Origin: Desmospora profundinema
Lineage (GTDB): Bacteria; Bacillota; Bacilli; Thermoactinomycetales; DSM-45169
DNA length: 64,000 nucleotides
Direction: 5' to 3'
NCBI RefSeq assembly: GCF_031454155.1
Contig: NZ_JAVDQG010000002.1
Span: 62,001 to 126,000, forward strand
In this document: positions 8,355 through 16,143 of the stretch, one piece after another
Layout: each line of letters opens with the position of its first letter
How positions within the stretch are numbered: position 1 is the first letter of the stretch
Made by a program: the position numbers and the translations under genes
The notes under the pieces: model-generated
The model's database searches: none
What the model was told of the DNA's origin: nothing
The model's input: the letters and a program-made list of their open reading frames with translations, nothing else

Positions 8355-9110
8355 TTACAATCGTCCCGTCCTTTTTAAAAACTGTTCCACCGCTTGCATA
8401 TGTTCGTCGCTTTCCCATAACCGGGCGCAGGAACGGGCTTCCCAGTCTACCCGGTCGGTCTTCGGGGGGAGGCGGGAGAGCTCCAGGTAAGCGCGCAAGA
8501 CGGGAAGGGAAGTGCGTGTCAATCTTTCGGCAAATTGCTGGACACCCCTTTCAAACCCGTCAACAGGAAGTACTTCCGTCACCCAACCCCACCGCTGTGC
8601 CGTCCCGGCGTCAAACCGCTCTCCCGTCATCAGCCATAAAAGCGCCCGATCCCGCGGAACCTGTTCCAACAGACGGGAACCTCCCCCCCACCCCGATGTG
8701 ATCCCAAGCTTGGACTGGATAAAGCCAAATGAGGCCCGATCAGAAGCCAAACGGAAATCACAACTGGCCGCAATTTCACAGCCGCCGCCCACAGCTGTTC
8801 CCTCCACAGCAGCCAAAGTGGGTTTTCCCCAATTCCGTAACACTTCCAACACTCGTCCCATACGGTGCATCACCGGGTACACGTCTTCTTCCGTGGTCAG
8901 GGCGTGCAGTTCCGCCAAGTCCCCGCCAGAAACAAATGTCTTTTCATCCCCCGCCAACACTAACACTCGCACTTCCTCATCGTCTTTCCAGACCATCAGC
9001 TGGCGATCCAATTCATCCATCATTTCTCCGTTAACCGCATTTCGTACATGTGGACGATGAAAGCGGATCCACCCGACTCCGTTTTCAATCGATGTTCGCA
9101 GTGTATTCAT
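8355..9110 (-). CDS. Crotonase-fold enoyl-CoA hydratase/isomerase family protein
   Basis: About 251 residues of the crotonase superfamily: LAGDEKTFVSGGDL for the CoA-binding turn and AVGGGCEIAASCDFRLA with one catalytic Glu. The second catalytic Glu of true hydratases (QPE-x-x-LG) is replaced: the segment reads FGFIQSKLGITSGWGG, with Gln at that position. It may therefore not be a standard hydratase; decarboxylases and isomerases of this superfamily also depart there. ATG at 9110 follows a run of G (GGGGGG). Stands alone between ylbO and the DUF2626 gene. Confidence 0.85.
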   Translation of the reverse strand: MNTLRTSIENGVGWIRFHRPHVRNAVNGEMMDELDRQLMVWKDDEEVRVLVLAGDEKTFVSGGDLAELHALTTEEDVYPVMHRMGRVLEVLRNWGKPTLAAVEGTAVGGGCEIAASCDFRLASDRASFGFIQSKLGITSGWGGGSRLLEQVPRDRALLWLMTGERFDAGTAQRWGWVTEVLPVDGFERGVQQFAERLTRTSLPVLRAYLELSRLPPKTDRVDWEARSCARLWESDEHMQAVEQFLKRTGRL

Positions 9111-9205
9111 CGCCATTCCCCCCGCCATGTGATCAAGATTGTAGAATTGTTGAACCTTTTTTGACACAAACTACAGGCACGAAGCTTCCCTATAGGAGAA
9201 GAGGG

Positions 9206-9445
9206 ATGGAAACACCCGCCGCCCCTCGGGTTTGGGAGTATAGACGGTACCCACTGGGGTCATCCCCGCCCTCTTGCAAGACAGAGAGGTTTTTGGTACT
9301 TTTGAAGTGCGAGTGCGTAAAACCGATACGACAGGCGCTTGGCGTAAAAGCCTTCATCGGTTGGTTACGGATACGGACAAGGCATTTCCCCGCACATATG
9401 GGGTGGGTAAAACCATCGCCGCGTCGAAAAGTGTGGATTAAGCAG
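9206..9445 (+). ncRNA. Candidate structured RNA or leader upstream of the DUF2626 gene
   Basis: This 354-base gap (9111-9464) holds no recognisable protein, but at least five short hairpins can be drawn in a row. Examples are GGGG-TCAT-CCCC near 9256-9267, GTACTT-TTG-AAGTGC near 9297-9311, and an outer ACCGAT/ATCGGT stem enclosing AGGC/GCCT at about 9320-9360. GTAAAAC-like single-stranded segments recur between them. An open frame crosses it but resembles nothing. Could be a leader RNA for the next gene or an independent small RNA. Confidence 0.35.
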
Positions 9446-9464
9446 GCAGAGGAGTGGGCAACAC

Positions 9465-9692
9465 ATGGACCGCATGTTTCGCGTATTGGGTTTCTGGTGC
9501 TTGGCCATCGGATTGTTGTTTATGGCCGGCCAAATGTATATCCTGTCCGGTTTGTTCTTTTTGCAAACCGCTTTCTTCTACGTGCTGGGTTATATGCGCT
9601 ACACGGAACGCACGTACATGCTGATTTTCGGCGGATATATGACCGTTTCATTTATCGCTATCGTGTATTGGTCTTACTTCCAAGTCGGCTGA
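9465..9692 (+). CDS. DUF2626 family small membrane protein
   Basis: 75 residues beginning MDRMFRVLGFWCLAIG, with FFLQTAFFYVLGYM and a YTERTYMLIFGGYMT segment. These match the DUF2626 family of Bacillales as I remember it. Three hydrophobic helices fill nearly the whole chain, so it is an integral membrane protein. Function unknown. It has a GGAG-containing ribosome site and is followed at once by a strong terminator, so it is probably monocistronic. Confidence 0.85.
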   Translation: MDRMFRVLGFWCLAIGLLFMAGQMYILSGLFFLQTAFFYVLGYMRYTERTYMLIFGGYMTVSFIAIVYWSYFQVG

Positions 9693-9709
9693 CACCGCCG
9701 AAAAAGCGG

Positions 9710-9733
9710 GCTCCCCTGAAGGGGAGCTTTTTT
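9710..9733 (+). terminator. Terminator of DUF2626 gene
   Basis: Seven-base-pair GC-rich stem (9710-9716 with 9721-9727), four-base loop, then TTTTTT. Confidence 0.85.
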
Positions 9734-9762
9734 CGGTTGATCGCAAGTTTTTTCAAACCTGG

Positions 9763-10887
9763 TCAACGGTCTGCCAATCTCTTTGGAAGAGCGATGTTCG
9801 ACACCCCTTTTCCCTGGACCAAGACTCGGAATGATTCTCCCATCCCGCCGGGAAGCGCCAACTGTCGAATGGCACGGTTGCGCTTGGCCATGGGGGAAAA
9901 TGGATCGCGGTCGACGGCGGATTGGAGTCGGTCAAGGATCCCCGCCTCGATTAGAAATCGGCTCTGGCTGCCATAGTAACGGGTTTCCCAGCCCAGCTTC
10001 TCTCCCCAATGCTGAAGAGCGGAAAAATGGACATCGCAAGTGAGGTCCGTCTCCCCCGGAGTTTCCAGCCAATCATTCACCAAATGATGTCGACGATAAC
10101 CCCGAAGCGTTCCTTGCCGTCTGGCAGGATGGGCTAGTTCCTCCATCGTTCCACCGTAATCAACCGTGATCATCCACCCAGTCTGGATGCGGCCCACCCA
10201 ATTCCGGTACCATAAGCCGGCATCCAGCGGAACTTCCACTTCTTCTCCTTCCGCCAGTGACGGCCACTTCATCTCCTGCAAAACCCTTATGCATGCGGGA
10301 TTGGAGATTGGGCCGCGAACCTCCACCAACCGTCCCTGTTCCCAGGTGACGTACCACTCCAGCAAACCCTCTGTCGAACCTACTACTCGATGGACTGGAA
10401 AGGTATCGAAAAATTCATTACTGATCAGGATGACCGGTTCATCCGGCAGGTCCTCCGGATGCTCCAACCAATGAACTGGTACCGGCACCTTTCGCAGACG
10501 CTCAGCCTGCAACCGGCGATGCCAGGAACTGACTTCCACCAGCCCGTACCCCTTGGGAAGAGGGTAACCGCTTGCGGCCAATCCTTCCAGGATTTGCAGT
10601 GCCAGACGACCATCCCCCGGACCCGCTTCCACCAGCCACCACGGCTGGCCGGACGGCCACCGGGCTGCCAATCTCCCCAGCCATGCCCCCCATGTTTGAC
10701 CAAATACCGCTCCCGTCAGAGGACTGGTGAAAAAATCGCCTTCCCGGCCGATCTTTACCCCTTCACGACAATAGTACCCCCACCGGGGGTGCGTTAAGGC
10801 CAGTTCCATAAAACGGCGGAAAGAGATCCTTCCATCCGGCGACGCTTCGATTTCCTCACGGATCACCCTCCGCAACGCATCTGACAC
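9763..10887 (-). CDS. MidA/NDUFAF7-type SAM-dependent methyltransferase (COG1565)
   Basis: 374 residues. VEAGPGDGRLALQIL is the SAM-binding glycine loop, and ISNEFFDTFPVHRV with a later DYGG (ITVDYGGTMEEL) are signatures of the COG1565/DUF185 family. The mitochondrial relative NDUFAF7 methylates an arginine of complex I; bacterial targets are not established. The GTG start at 10887 has AAGGAG upstream. It follows cysK by about 20 bases on the same strand and is probably co-transcribed with it. Confidence 0.85.
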   Translation of the reverse strand: MSDALRRVIREEIEASPDGRISFRRFMELALTHPRWGYYCREGVKIGREGDFFTSPLTGAVFGQTWGAWLGRLAARWPSGQPWWLVEAGPGDGRLALQILEGLAASGYPLPKGYGLVEVSSWHRRLQAERLRKVPVPVHWLEHPEDLPDEPVILISNEFFDTFPVHRVVGSTEGLLEWYVTWEQGRLVEVRGPISNPACIRVLQEMKWPSLAEGEEVEVPLDAGLWYRNWVGRIQTGWMITVDYGGTMEELAHPARRQGTLRGYRRHHLVNDWLETPGETDLTCDVHFSALQHWGEKLGWETRYYGSQSRFLIEAGILDRLQSAVDRDPFSPMAKRNRAIRQLALPGGMGESFRVLVQGKGVSNIALPKRLADR

Positions 10888-10905
10888 CGCCCGCTCTCCT
10901 TTCTC

Positions 10906-11829
10906 TTATGAGAACAAATCTGTACTCAAATACCGCTCCCCGGTATCCGGCGCCATGCACAGCACCCGTTTGCCGAGACCGAGACGACGAGCGACCACGA
11001 GCGCCGCCCACACCGACGCACCCGAGGATGGCCCTACCAGAATCCCTTCTCTCCGGGCGAGATCCCGGGCGGTTTGCGCCGCATCCTCATCGCTGGCATG
11101 AAGGATTTCATCATAAATATCCCGGTTGAGAATCGACGGGATAAAGCCGGGACTGGTGCCGGGGATCTGATGGGATCCCGGTTGGCCACCTGCCAATACC
11201 GGTGATCCCTTCGGCTCCACCACACTGATGTGAAGATCCGGGTAGCGCTTACGAAGCACCTCACCGGTGCCCGTAATGGTCCCTCCGGTCCCCGCCGTCG
11301 CCACAAAAGCATCGAGGGAGTCTCCCATCTGGGCGATGATCTCCGGTGCCGTCGTTTGGCGGTGGACCGCAGGGTTGGATGGGTTATCAAACTGCAACGG
11401 CATAAAAGCTCCCGGTGTCCGCTCACAAATCTCTTCTGCCACCCGGATCGCCCCCGGCATTCTCTCCCCGCCGGGGGAGAGCACCACTTCCGCACCGTAT
11501 GCTTTTAAAATTTGAATCCGTTCCGCACTCATGGTGTCCGGCATCACCAAAATGGTACGGTAGCCGCGGGCGCTGCCCACCAATGCCAACCCGATTCCCG
11601 TGTTCCCGCTCGTCGGTTCCACGATCGTAGCCCCCGGTTTTAATTCCCCCGCTCGCTCAGCCGCTTCGATCATGCTGAGGGCGGTACGGTCCTTTACACT
11701 GCCGCCGGGGTTGAAGCTCTCCAGCTTCACATATACCTCGGCATCCTCCGGGCCTGTCATCCGGTTGAGCCGCACCACCGGGGTGGCTCCGACCAAATCC
11801 GTAATCCGGTTGCCTCGGCGCAAGTCCAT
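10906..11829 (-). CDS. cysK: Cysteine synthase A
   Basis: PLP enzyme making L-cysteine from O-acetylserine and sulfide. The PLP lysine is in GGSVKDRTA; TSGNTGIGLAL is the substrate loop, and GTGGTITGTG is the phosphate-binding loop. Length ~307 is normal. Start choice: the ATG at 11829 has GAGGG upstream and fits the family N-terminus, while an alternative ATG at 11841 overlaps the rhodanese stop as ATGA. Either way it is translationally coupled to the rhodanese gene, linking sulfane-sulfur transfer with cysteine synthesis. Confidence 0.93.
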   Translation of the reverse strand: MDLRRGNRITDLVGATPVVRLNRMTGPEDAEVYVKLESFNPGGSVKDRTALSMIEAAERAGELKPGATIVEPTSGNTGIGLALVGSARGYRTILVMPDTMSAERIQILKAYGAEVVLSPGGERMPGAIRVAEEICERTPGAFMPLQFDNPSNPAVHRQTTAPEIIAQMGDSLDAFVATAGTGGTITGTGEVLRKRYPDLHISVVEPKGSPVLAGGQPGSHQIPGTSPGFIPSILNRDIYDEILHASDEDAAQTARDLARREGILVGPSSGASVWAALVVARRLGLGKRVLCMAPDTGERYLSTDLFS

Positions 11830-11837
11830 GATTTCCC

Positions 11838-12164
11838 TCATTCCTCCACGGGGCCGCTCCATTCCAGCATCCCTCCCTTGAGGTTGAACAGGCGGGAAAA
11901 ACCTTGTTCATGCAACGTATGGGCCGCGATCACACTGCGCCGACCGCTGCGGCAAATCAACATCAATGTCCGCTCCTTGTGCTCGTCCAGCTCCGCTCCC
12001 CGTTCGTCCAGTTCATCAAAAGGAATGTGGATGGATCCCGGTACATGTCCAGCCTCATACTCCTCCGCTGTCCGCACGTCCACCCAGACATAGTTCTCTT
12101 TTTCGTTATCATAACGCCGGCTCATCTCCGACGCTTCCACATCGGTATACCGTTTCTCTTCCAT
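11838..12164 (-). CDS. Single-domain rhodanese (sulfurtransferase)
   Basis: 108 residues. VWVDVRTAEEYEAGHVPGSIHIPFDEL is the typical CH2A region of rhodaneses (quoted in part from residues ~25-50), and the active-site loop is CRSGRRS with the catalytic cysteine. It takes up and passes on sulfane sulfur in the cytosol. ATG at 12164 follows AAAGGAGG. The stop overlaps a possible cysK start, so the two form an operon. A duplicated 46-base leader lies directly upstream. Confidence 0.9.
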   Translation of the reverse strand: MEEKRYTDVEASEMSRRYDNEKENYVWVDVRTAEEYEAGHVPGSIHIPFDELDERGAELDEHKERTLMLICRSGRRSVIAAHTLHEQGFSRLFNLKGGMLEWSGPVEE

Positions 12165-12174
12165 TGTCGCATCC

Positions 12175-12266
12175 TCCTTTGGGCAAAGCCCCCCTAATTG
12201 TCGTCCTGGAAGGGGCATCTTCCTTTTGGGCGAAGCCTTCTAAGTTGTCGTCCTCAAAGGATATCC
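12175..12266 (-). repeat. Tandem 46-base direct repeat in the rhodanese leader
   Basis: Two imperfect copies, 12175-12220 and 12221-12266, share TTGTCGTCCT, a GGGC-AAGCC mini-hairpin and a Shine-Dalgarno-like AAAGGA segment on the minus strand. The downstream copy supplies the rhodanese ribosome site; the upstream copy has a similar AAAAGGAAG directly before an in-frame ATG. Confidence 0.6.
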
Positions 12267-12330
12267 TTCTTTCATCACACTCTTCCATATGATATCACGA
12301 AAATCGAAGCAAAAAGAACAGCCTTGTCCG

Positions 12331-12858
12331 CTAGCGGTCCAAGGCTTCCCGGGCATACCCCTCAATCTGACCTTCCACCATCTGCCCATCATGCTTGCGC
12401 ACGACCTTCCCATCCTTGTCTAAAAGTACCGAGGAAGGGATGGGGCCGATATTGTACAACCGCGTAACCTCCCGATTCCGATCCAACACGATGGGAAAGT
12501 CCAGTTCCAGTTGGCGGGCAAAGGCCTTTACCGATACGGGGGTTTCAGCAATGTTTACCCCAACGACCACGAAATCCTGATCCTTGTACCGGTTATACAC
12601 ACTCTGGATCGCCGGCATTTCATCGCGGCAGGGCTTGCACCAAGTCGCCCAGAAATTAACCAGCACTGCCTTGCCTTCTAGATCACTCAGTTTCAGCGTG
12701 TCGCCATCCAAGGTCTGTAACTCAAAATCGGGAGCTTGTTCCCCGACGGTCGTTCCGACTTTTTCCTCAGCCAGAGCCTGGTAGAGGGCAAAACCCACCA
12801 GTCCGGCCATGACCAACATCAGCACACGGCGCACCCAATACCGCGTTCTATGGTTCAT
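12331..12858 (-). CDS. TlpA/ResA-type membrane-anchored thioredoxin
   Basis: 175 residues: one N-terminal helix (residues ~10-28) anchoring a thioredoxin fold outside the membrane. The active site WCKPC lies in NFWATWCKPCRDEMP, typical of ResA/TlpA proteins that keep apocytochrome or other extracytoplasmic thiols reduced. It lies 36 bases downstream of ccdA, which would supply its electrons. A second protein of the same family is encoded on the other side of ccdA. Confidence 0.9.
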   Translation of the reverse strand: MNHRTRYWVRRVLMLVMAGLVGFALYQALAEEKVGTTVGEQAPDFELQTLDGDTLKLSDLEGKAVLVNFWATWCKPCRDEMPAIQSVYNRYKDQDFVVVGVNIAETPVSVKAFARQLELDFPIVLDRNREVTRLYNIGPIPSSVLLDKDGKVVRKHDGQMVEGQIEGYAREALDR

Positions 12859-12894
12859 ATTCCATCACCTGCCACGCAAGTCTCGTCCCACTCG

Positions 12895-13611
12895 TCAAAA
12901 CCCCGTAAATCCGCCGAACATCCCGCTCAACCAGGCAATCATCACGGTCATCTGATCGAAGTAGAGCATCACTCCAAACACCACCATCAGCGCTCCGCCC
13001 ACTTTCATCAATCGCTGGGAGTATTTCAGGATCCAACGGGTTCGACCAATAAAGAAGGCCATGACGAAAAAGGGGATGGCAAATCCCAGCGTGTAGGCGG
13101 TAATATAACCCAATCCAGCGGCGGGATTGGCTGTCGCTGCAGCCAAAACCGCAAACAGAATGGGACCGACGCAAGGCGTCCAACCGGCGGCGAAACCGAT
13201 TCCCACCAAGGACGAACCCAGATATCCCCACCGTTTGCCGCCGACCTCCAGCCGTTTTTGCCGCATCATAAAGCGGGGTTGGAAGATGCCCAATAAAAAA
13301 AGCCCCATTACCGCGATCAACACCCCGCCCAGCATGCGGATCGTGTCTTGATAACTTTTGAAGAAATCCCCCAAAAAACTGGCGGAAAAACCAAGTGCAA
13401 AAAAGATAATCGAAAATCCGAAGATGAAAAAGAGCGTATGCAGCATCGTTGCACGACGTATTTGTCTCGACTGATCCTGGGCCTGTAATTGGCTGACGGA
13501 CATCCCGGTAATATACGACAAGTATGACGGATACAGAGGTAAGCAACAGGGGGAAATGAATGAGAGCACTCCCGCTCCGAATGCCAACCCCAACGTTACA
13601 TTTTCAACCAC
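12895..13611 (-). CDS. ccdA: CcdA-type thiol-disulfide electron transfer membrane protein
   Basis: 238 residues, six hydrophobic helices. The two redox cysteines are visible: the FISPCCLPLYPSY segment near residue 20 and GWTPCVGPIL near residue 150. CcdA passes reducing power from cytosolic thioredoxin across the membrane. Flanking ResA-type genes on both sides and the same direction suggest an operon of 14262 to 12331. GTG start at 13611 behind AAGGAGGGG. Confidence 0.92.
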   Translation of the reverse strand: MVENVTLGLAFGAGVLSFISPCCLPLYPSYLSYITGMSVSQLQAQDQSRQIRRATMLHTLFFIFGFSIIFFALGFSASFLGDFFKSYQDTIRMLGGVLIAVMGLFLLGIFQPRFMMRQKRLEVGGKRWGYLGSSLVGIGFAAGWTPCVGPILFAVLAAATANPAAGLGYITAYTLGFAIPFFVMAFFIGRTRWILKYSQRLMKVGGALMVVFGVMLYFDQMTVMIAWLSGMFGGFTGF

Positions 13612-13632
13612 GATACCCCTCCTTCCTCCTTG

Positions 13633-14262
13633 TCAGGAAGTCAGTTCGTCCATGATCCGTTCCACGGTTTTCGAATCCATGTAACCTCCGACGTGATGAA
13701 TGATCCGCCCTTTCTCATCGACGACAAAGGTGTTGGGGATCCCCAGAACCTGCAGTTGTTTTTCGGTGACACCTTCCTCATCCAGCAGAACGGGAAAGGT
13801 GAATGCTTCTTTTTTCAGGTACTCATTCATTTGGTCCAGGCTGTCCCGGTTCGTCAGGTTCACCATATGGAACTGGACTTGATCTCCGTGTTTCTCATAG
13901 GCCGCCTGCAGATCTGGCATCTCTTTCTTACACGGAGGGCACCAGGAAGCCCACACATTGATGATCGCCGGTTTCCCTCCGTTATCCCGCAGCGAAACCG
14001 GATCTCCATCGCGATTGACCAGGGTGATATCCGGCATCATCTTTCCTCTGAGCGGCCCCTCCTGGGACAGGGCAGGAGGCAACTCGTCCGTTTGTTGTCC
14101 ACTGTCGCCCTTTGCGGCTCCATCTGTGGATACAGCGGGATCCGTTTCACCCTGGGAGCGGCTTTCGTCTCCCCAACCGTTTCCAACCGCTCCCCAGACA
14201 GCCGCCAGTACAACCGCCAAAGCGAGGGTCGCCACCAATCGATTCCTTACGGTTTGATTCAT
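13633..14262 (-). CDS. TlpA/ResA-type thioredoxin, first gene of the redox operon
   Basis: About 209 residues: N-terminal signal anchor (residues 9-28), a low-complexity linker rich in Ser/Gly/Asp/Glu, then a thioredoxin domain with ASWCPPCKKEMP (WCPPC active site). The cis-proline segment before GGYMDSKTVE is present. Extracytoplasmic reductase partner of CcdA. The ATG at 14262 is the only start compatible with the upstream GGAGG. The linker makes it longer than its paralogue at 12331-12858; the two active-site spacers differ (PP versus KP). Confidence 0.9.
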   Translation of the reverse strand: MNQTVRNRLVATLALAVVLAAVWGAVGNGWGDESRSQGETDPAVSTDGAAKGDSGQQTDELPPALSQEGPLRGKMMPDITLVNRDGDPVSLRDNGGKPAIINVWASWCPPCKKEMPDLQAAYEKHGDQVQFHMVNLTNRDSLDQMNEYLKKEAFTFPVLLDEEGVTEKQLQVLGIPNTFVVDEKGRIIHHVGGYMDSKTVERIMDELTS

Positions 14263-14539
14263 CTTCGGATCATCCTCCCTTTTTTCTTCGGCGGCGATGC
14301 CCCTTAAGGACGATAATTTGAAAAACGGCTTTCCCTCCAAAAAGAGGTTGCCCCTAGTACGACAATCAAGAGGGCTTCGCACAAAAGATGTGGATCAAAC
14401 CGTTCATTCCGGATGAACGCCGCTTGTTCCATTCTATGCATTCCCATAATCTATTATAGAGGATTGCCCAAATGATTGTGTGAATAACCGGCAACATTCC
14501 GGTTTCCCCCCGTGCAGGTAAGCACGGATACACCTGCAA
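14263..14539. promoter_or_regulatory. Upstream region of the redox operon with inverted repeats
   Basis: No gene. CGTTCAT-TCCGG-ATGAACG (14401-14419) is a 7-bp inverted repeat that could bind a regulator of the redox operon. AACCGG/CCGGTT (about 14485-14503) and TGCAGGT/ACCTGCA (about 14515-14538) are further inverted repeats; the last may act as a weak terminator for the small lipoprotein gene. Confidence 0.35.
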
Positions 14540-14686
14540 TCACTCCTGCGTCTTTCCCTCTTTTATGACCGGACTCCAGTCTTCTCCCCCGTTATCACTC
14601 GTGTATAGATCTTTACCAAACGAAGGTCCCGTAATCCCACAGGCACTGAGAACCAGAATCGCCACCATTGCCAAATGGCGATCCAT
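14540..14686 (-). CDS. Putative 48-residue lipoprotein with an Asp-box-like segment
   Basis: Short frame beginning MDRHLAMVAILVLSACG: a charged start, a hydrophobic stretch and an LSAC lipobox. The rest contains TSDNGGEDWSPV, which matches the S-x-D-x-G-x-x-W pattern of BNR/Asp-box repeats. It may be a remnant of a longer beta-propeller lipoprotein. The only ribosome-site-like sequence (AAAGG) touches the ATG, which weakens the call. Unrecognised otherwise. Confidence 0.35.
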   Translation of the reverse strand: MDRHLAMVAILVLSACGITGPSFGKDLYTSDNGGEDWSPVIKEGKTQE

Positions 14687-14838
14687 CCTTTGCGATACAT
14701 GGACATTTCCAACACCCCTTCATTTGCCACCGGGTACGTTTTTCGAAACCGACGGCACTCCACTTATGACCAAGCTGTCTTTGACCAGAGTCATCTGCCC
14801 ATTATAAATCGCAGCTGTAGGGATTTTGTGAAGAGAGG

Positions 14839-14884
14839 ATCGCAAAAGCGTTACGACCCCTTTCGGCCGTAACGCTTTTGCGAT
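14839..14884 (-). terminator. Strong terminator-like hairpin after the ferredoxin-like gene
   Basis: Perfect 17-bp stem (14839-14855 with 14868-14884), 12-base loop; placed five bases beyond the stop of the gene at 14890. The U tract is poor, but the stem ends in AAAAG/CTTTT. Confidence 0.7.
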
Positions 14885-14889
14885 CTGAT

Positions 14890-15285
14890 TTATTCCCGTT
14901 TGTGATCCTTCATGGGGGCATCATCTGTTTCCGCAGCAACCGCCGTTTCCCGTAAGACGCCACTTTCAACCGCGACAAATTGTTTTCCGTTATACGTATA
15001 AGCCAGATTGGAATGGAGCGGCTCTCCCCGCTTAAGGTGGAGAATCAACTCCTCCCCCCGCTCCGGCGTTACGTTTTTATACCAGAAACCGTCGGGATAG
15101 GCAATCACCGTGCAACCATCTTCACAGCGGCCGTTGCACCGTGTCAGGGTTGTATGGATGGATTCGCTAAAGCCGTGTTTCCGGATGGCCGATCGAATCG
15201 CGCGAGCCACCTCATGCCCACCCTTCTTAAGACAGGAGGACCCGTTACAGATGAATACGTGTTTCCGGATGCCCGCCAATTCCAT
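14890..15285 (-). CDS. Thioredoxin-like [2Fe-2S] ferredoxin (COG3411 type)
   Basis: 131 residues. HVFICNGSSCLKKG near the N-terminus and RCNGRCEDGCTVIAYPDG in the middle give the cysteine spacing of thioredoxin-fold [2Fe-2S] ferredoxins, as in the NuoE C-terminal domain. Electron carrier in the cytosol; the partner is unknown. It ends the copper block and follows the His-rich secreted protein gene by 18 bases, so a link with copper or cobalt handling is possible but only inferred. The C-terminal ~30 residues are acidic and poorly conserved in appearance. Confidence 0.75.
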   Translation of the reverse strand: MELAGIRKHVFICNGSSCLKKGGHEVARAIRSAIRKHGFSESIHTTLTRCNGRCEDGCTVIAYPDGFWYKNVTPERGEELILHLKRGEPLHSNLAYTYNGKQFVAVESGVLRETAVAAETDDAPMKDHKRE

Positions 15286-15303
15286 CTCCAGAACCTCCCC
15301 GAT

Positions 15304-16134
15304 TTATCCCTCCACCTCAATCTCATAAGAGTAGATGTTCACTTCCCCATCGATTTTGAACTCAGCCCAGATCTTGTACATTCCCGGACGGTCGAACTGG
15401 GTCTCAAACCGGGTCTCCTTATCGGAGGTGGGGTGAACATGGATAAAGTCCTGCGCCTTTTCATCCAGGATCACCACATGACCCAAGGCACCCAGATAGG
15501 GTTCCGGTTGCCCGCCTTCCAAGGAGAAGTCAAGGGTAACAGGTTGCCCCGCCCGGAAAGTCGTAGGTTCCATCGTTACCGTCGTACCCCGAATGGTTTG
15601 GGTGAAATCCGAATCCTGTTTTAACTCCGCCTCAGGCGTCGACTTCTCTCCCAATTGCAGGGAGAGCGGCTCCACTACATAGGCGCGATCTTTTGGTTGA
15701 ATATCGACAAACACTTGATAGGATCCTGACTTCAGAGGAGACTCCACCTGAAATGTTCCCTCTTTTGCGGGCTTGGGATGCAGATGGTGATACTCCTGCA
15801 GATCCCGACTGACAAGGATCAAATGCATCAATCGCTCATGGGTGATTTCCAAATCGCCTTCATCCAAAGGGTTCCCCTGATCATCCTCCAACGAAACGAC
15901 CAGCTGGTCGCCCTTTGTGGTCACACGGGGAACCACTTCGCTTTTTTCCGAATCGGCATGTCCGTCATGGTCGCCATGTCCATCATGGTCTTCCGTCGCT
16001 TTCTCTTCAGGGGCATGTTCACCATGCGGAGCGGGGGAGTCTCCGCTCATAAACGCATAGTAACCACCGATCACCAATACCAGACACGCCAACCCGGCTA
16101 CGATCCATTTCGTGCTTGTATTCCACTTCATCAT
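15304..16134 (-). CDS. Membrane-anchored His-rich copper-associated protein
   Basis: 276 residues. One N-terminal helix (residues ~10-28) is followed by a His/Asp/Gly-rich stretch (HGEHAPEEKATEDHDGHGDH) that looks metal-binding. Two beta-rich domains follow, with RLMHLILVSRDLQEYHHLHP and later DFIHVHPTSD. The paired HxHP-type motifs are seen in YtkA-like and FixH-like extracytoplasmic proteins. It lies 10 bases after copA, so it is probably induced with it and may bind copper outside the cell. Two adjacent ATGs (16134 and 16131) are both possible. Confidence 0.72.
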   Translation of the reverse strand: MMKWNTSTKWIVAGLACLVLVIGGYYAFMSGDSPAPHGEHAPEEKATEDHDGHGDHDGHADSEKSEVVPRVTTKGDQLVVSLEDDQGNPLDEGDLEITHERLMHLILVSRDLQEYHHLHPKPAKEGTFQVESPLKSGSYQVFVDIQPKDRAYVVEPLSLQLGEKSTPEAELKQDSDFTQTIRGTTVTMEPTTFRAGQPVTLDFSLEGGQPEPYLGALGHVVILDEKAQDFIHVHPTSDKETRFETQFDRPGMYKIWAEFKIDGEVNIYSYEIEVEG

Positions 16135-16143
16135 TTCCCCTCC

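Noticed and set aside
9050-9976. 308-codon open frame on the plus strand
   Set aside because: It overlaps the better supported DUF2626 gene in another frame and the antisense of two real genes; composition is unlike protein.
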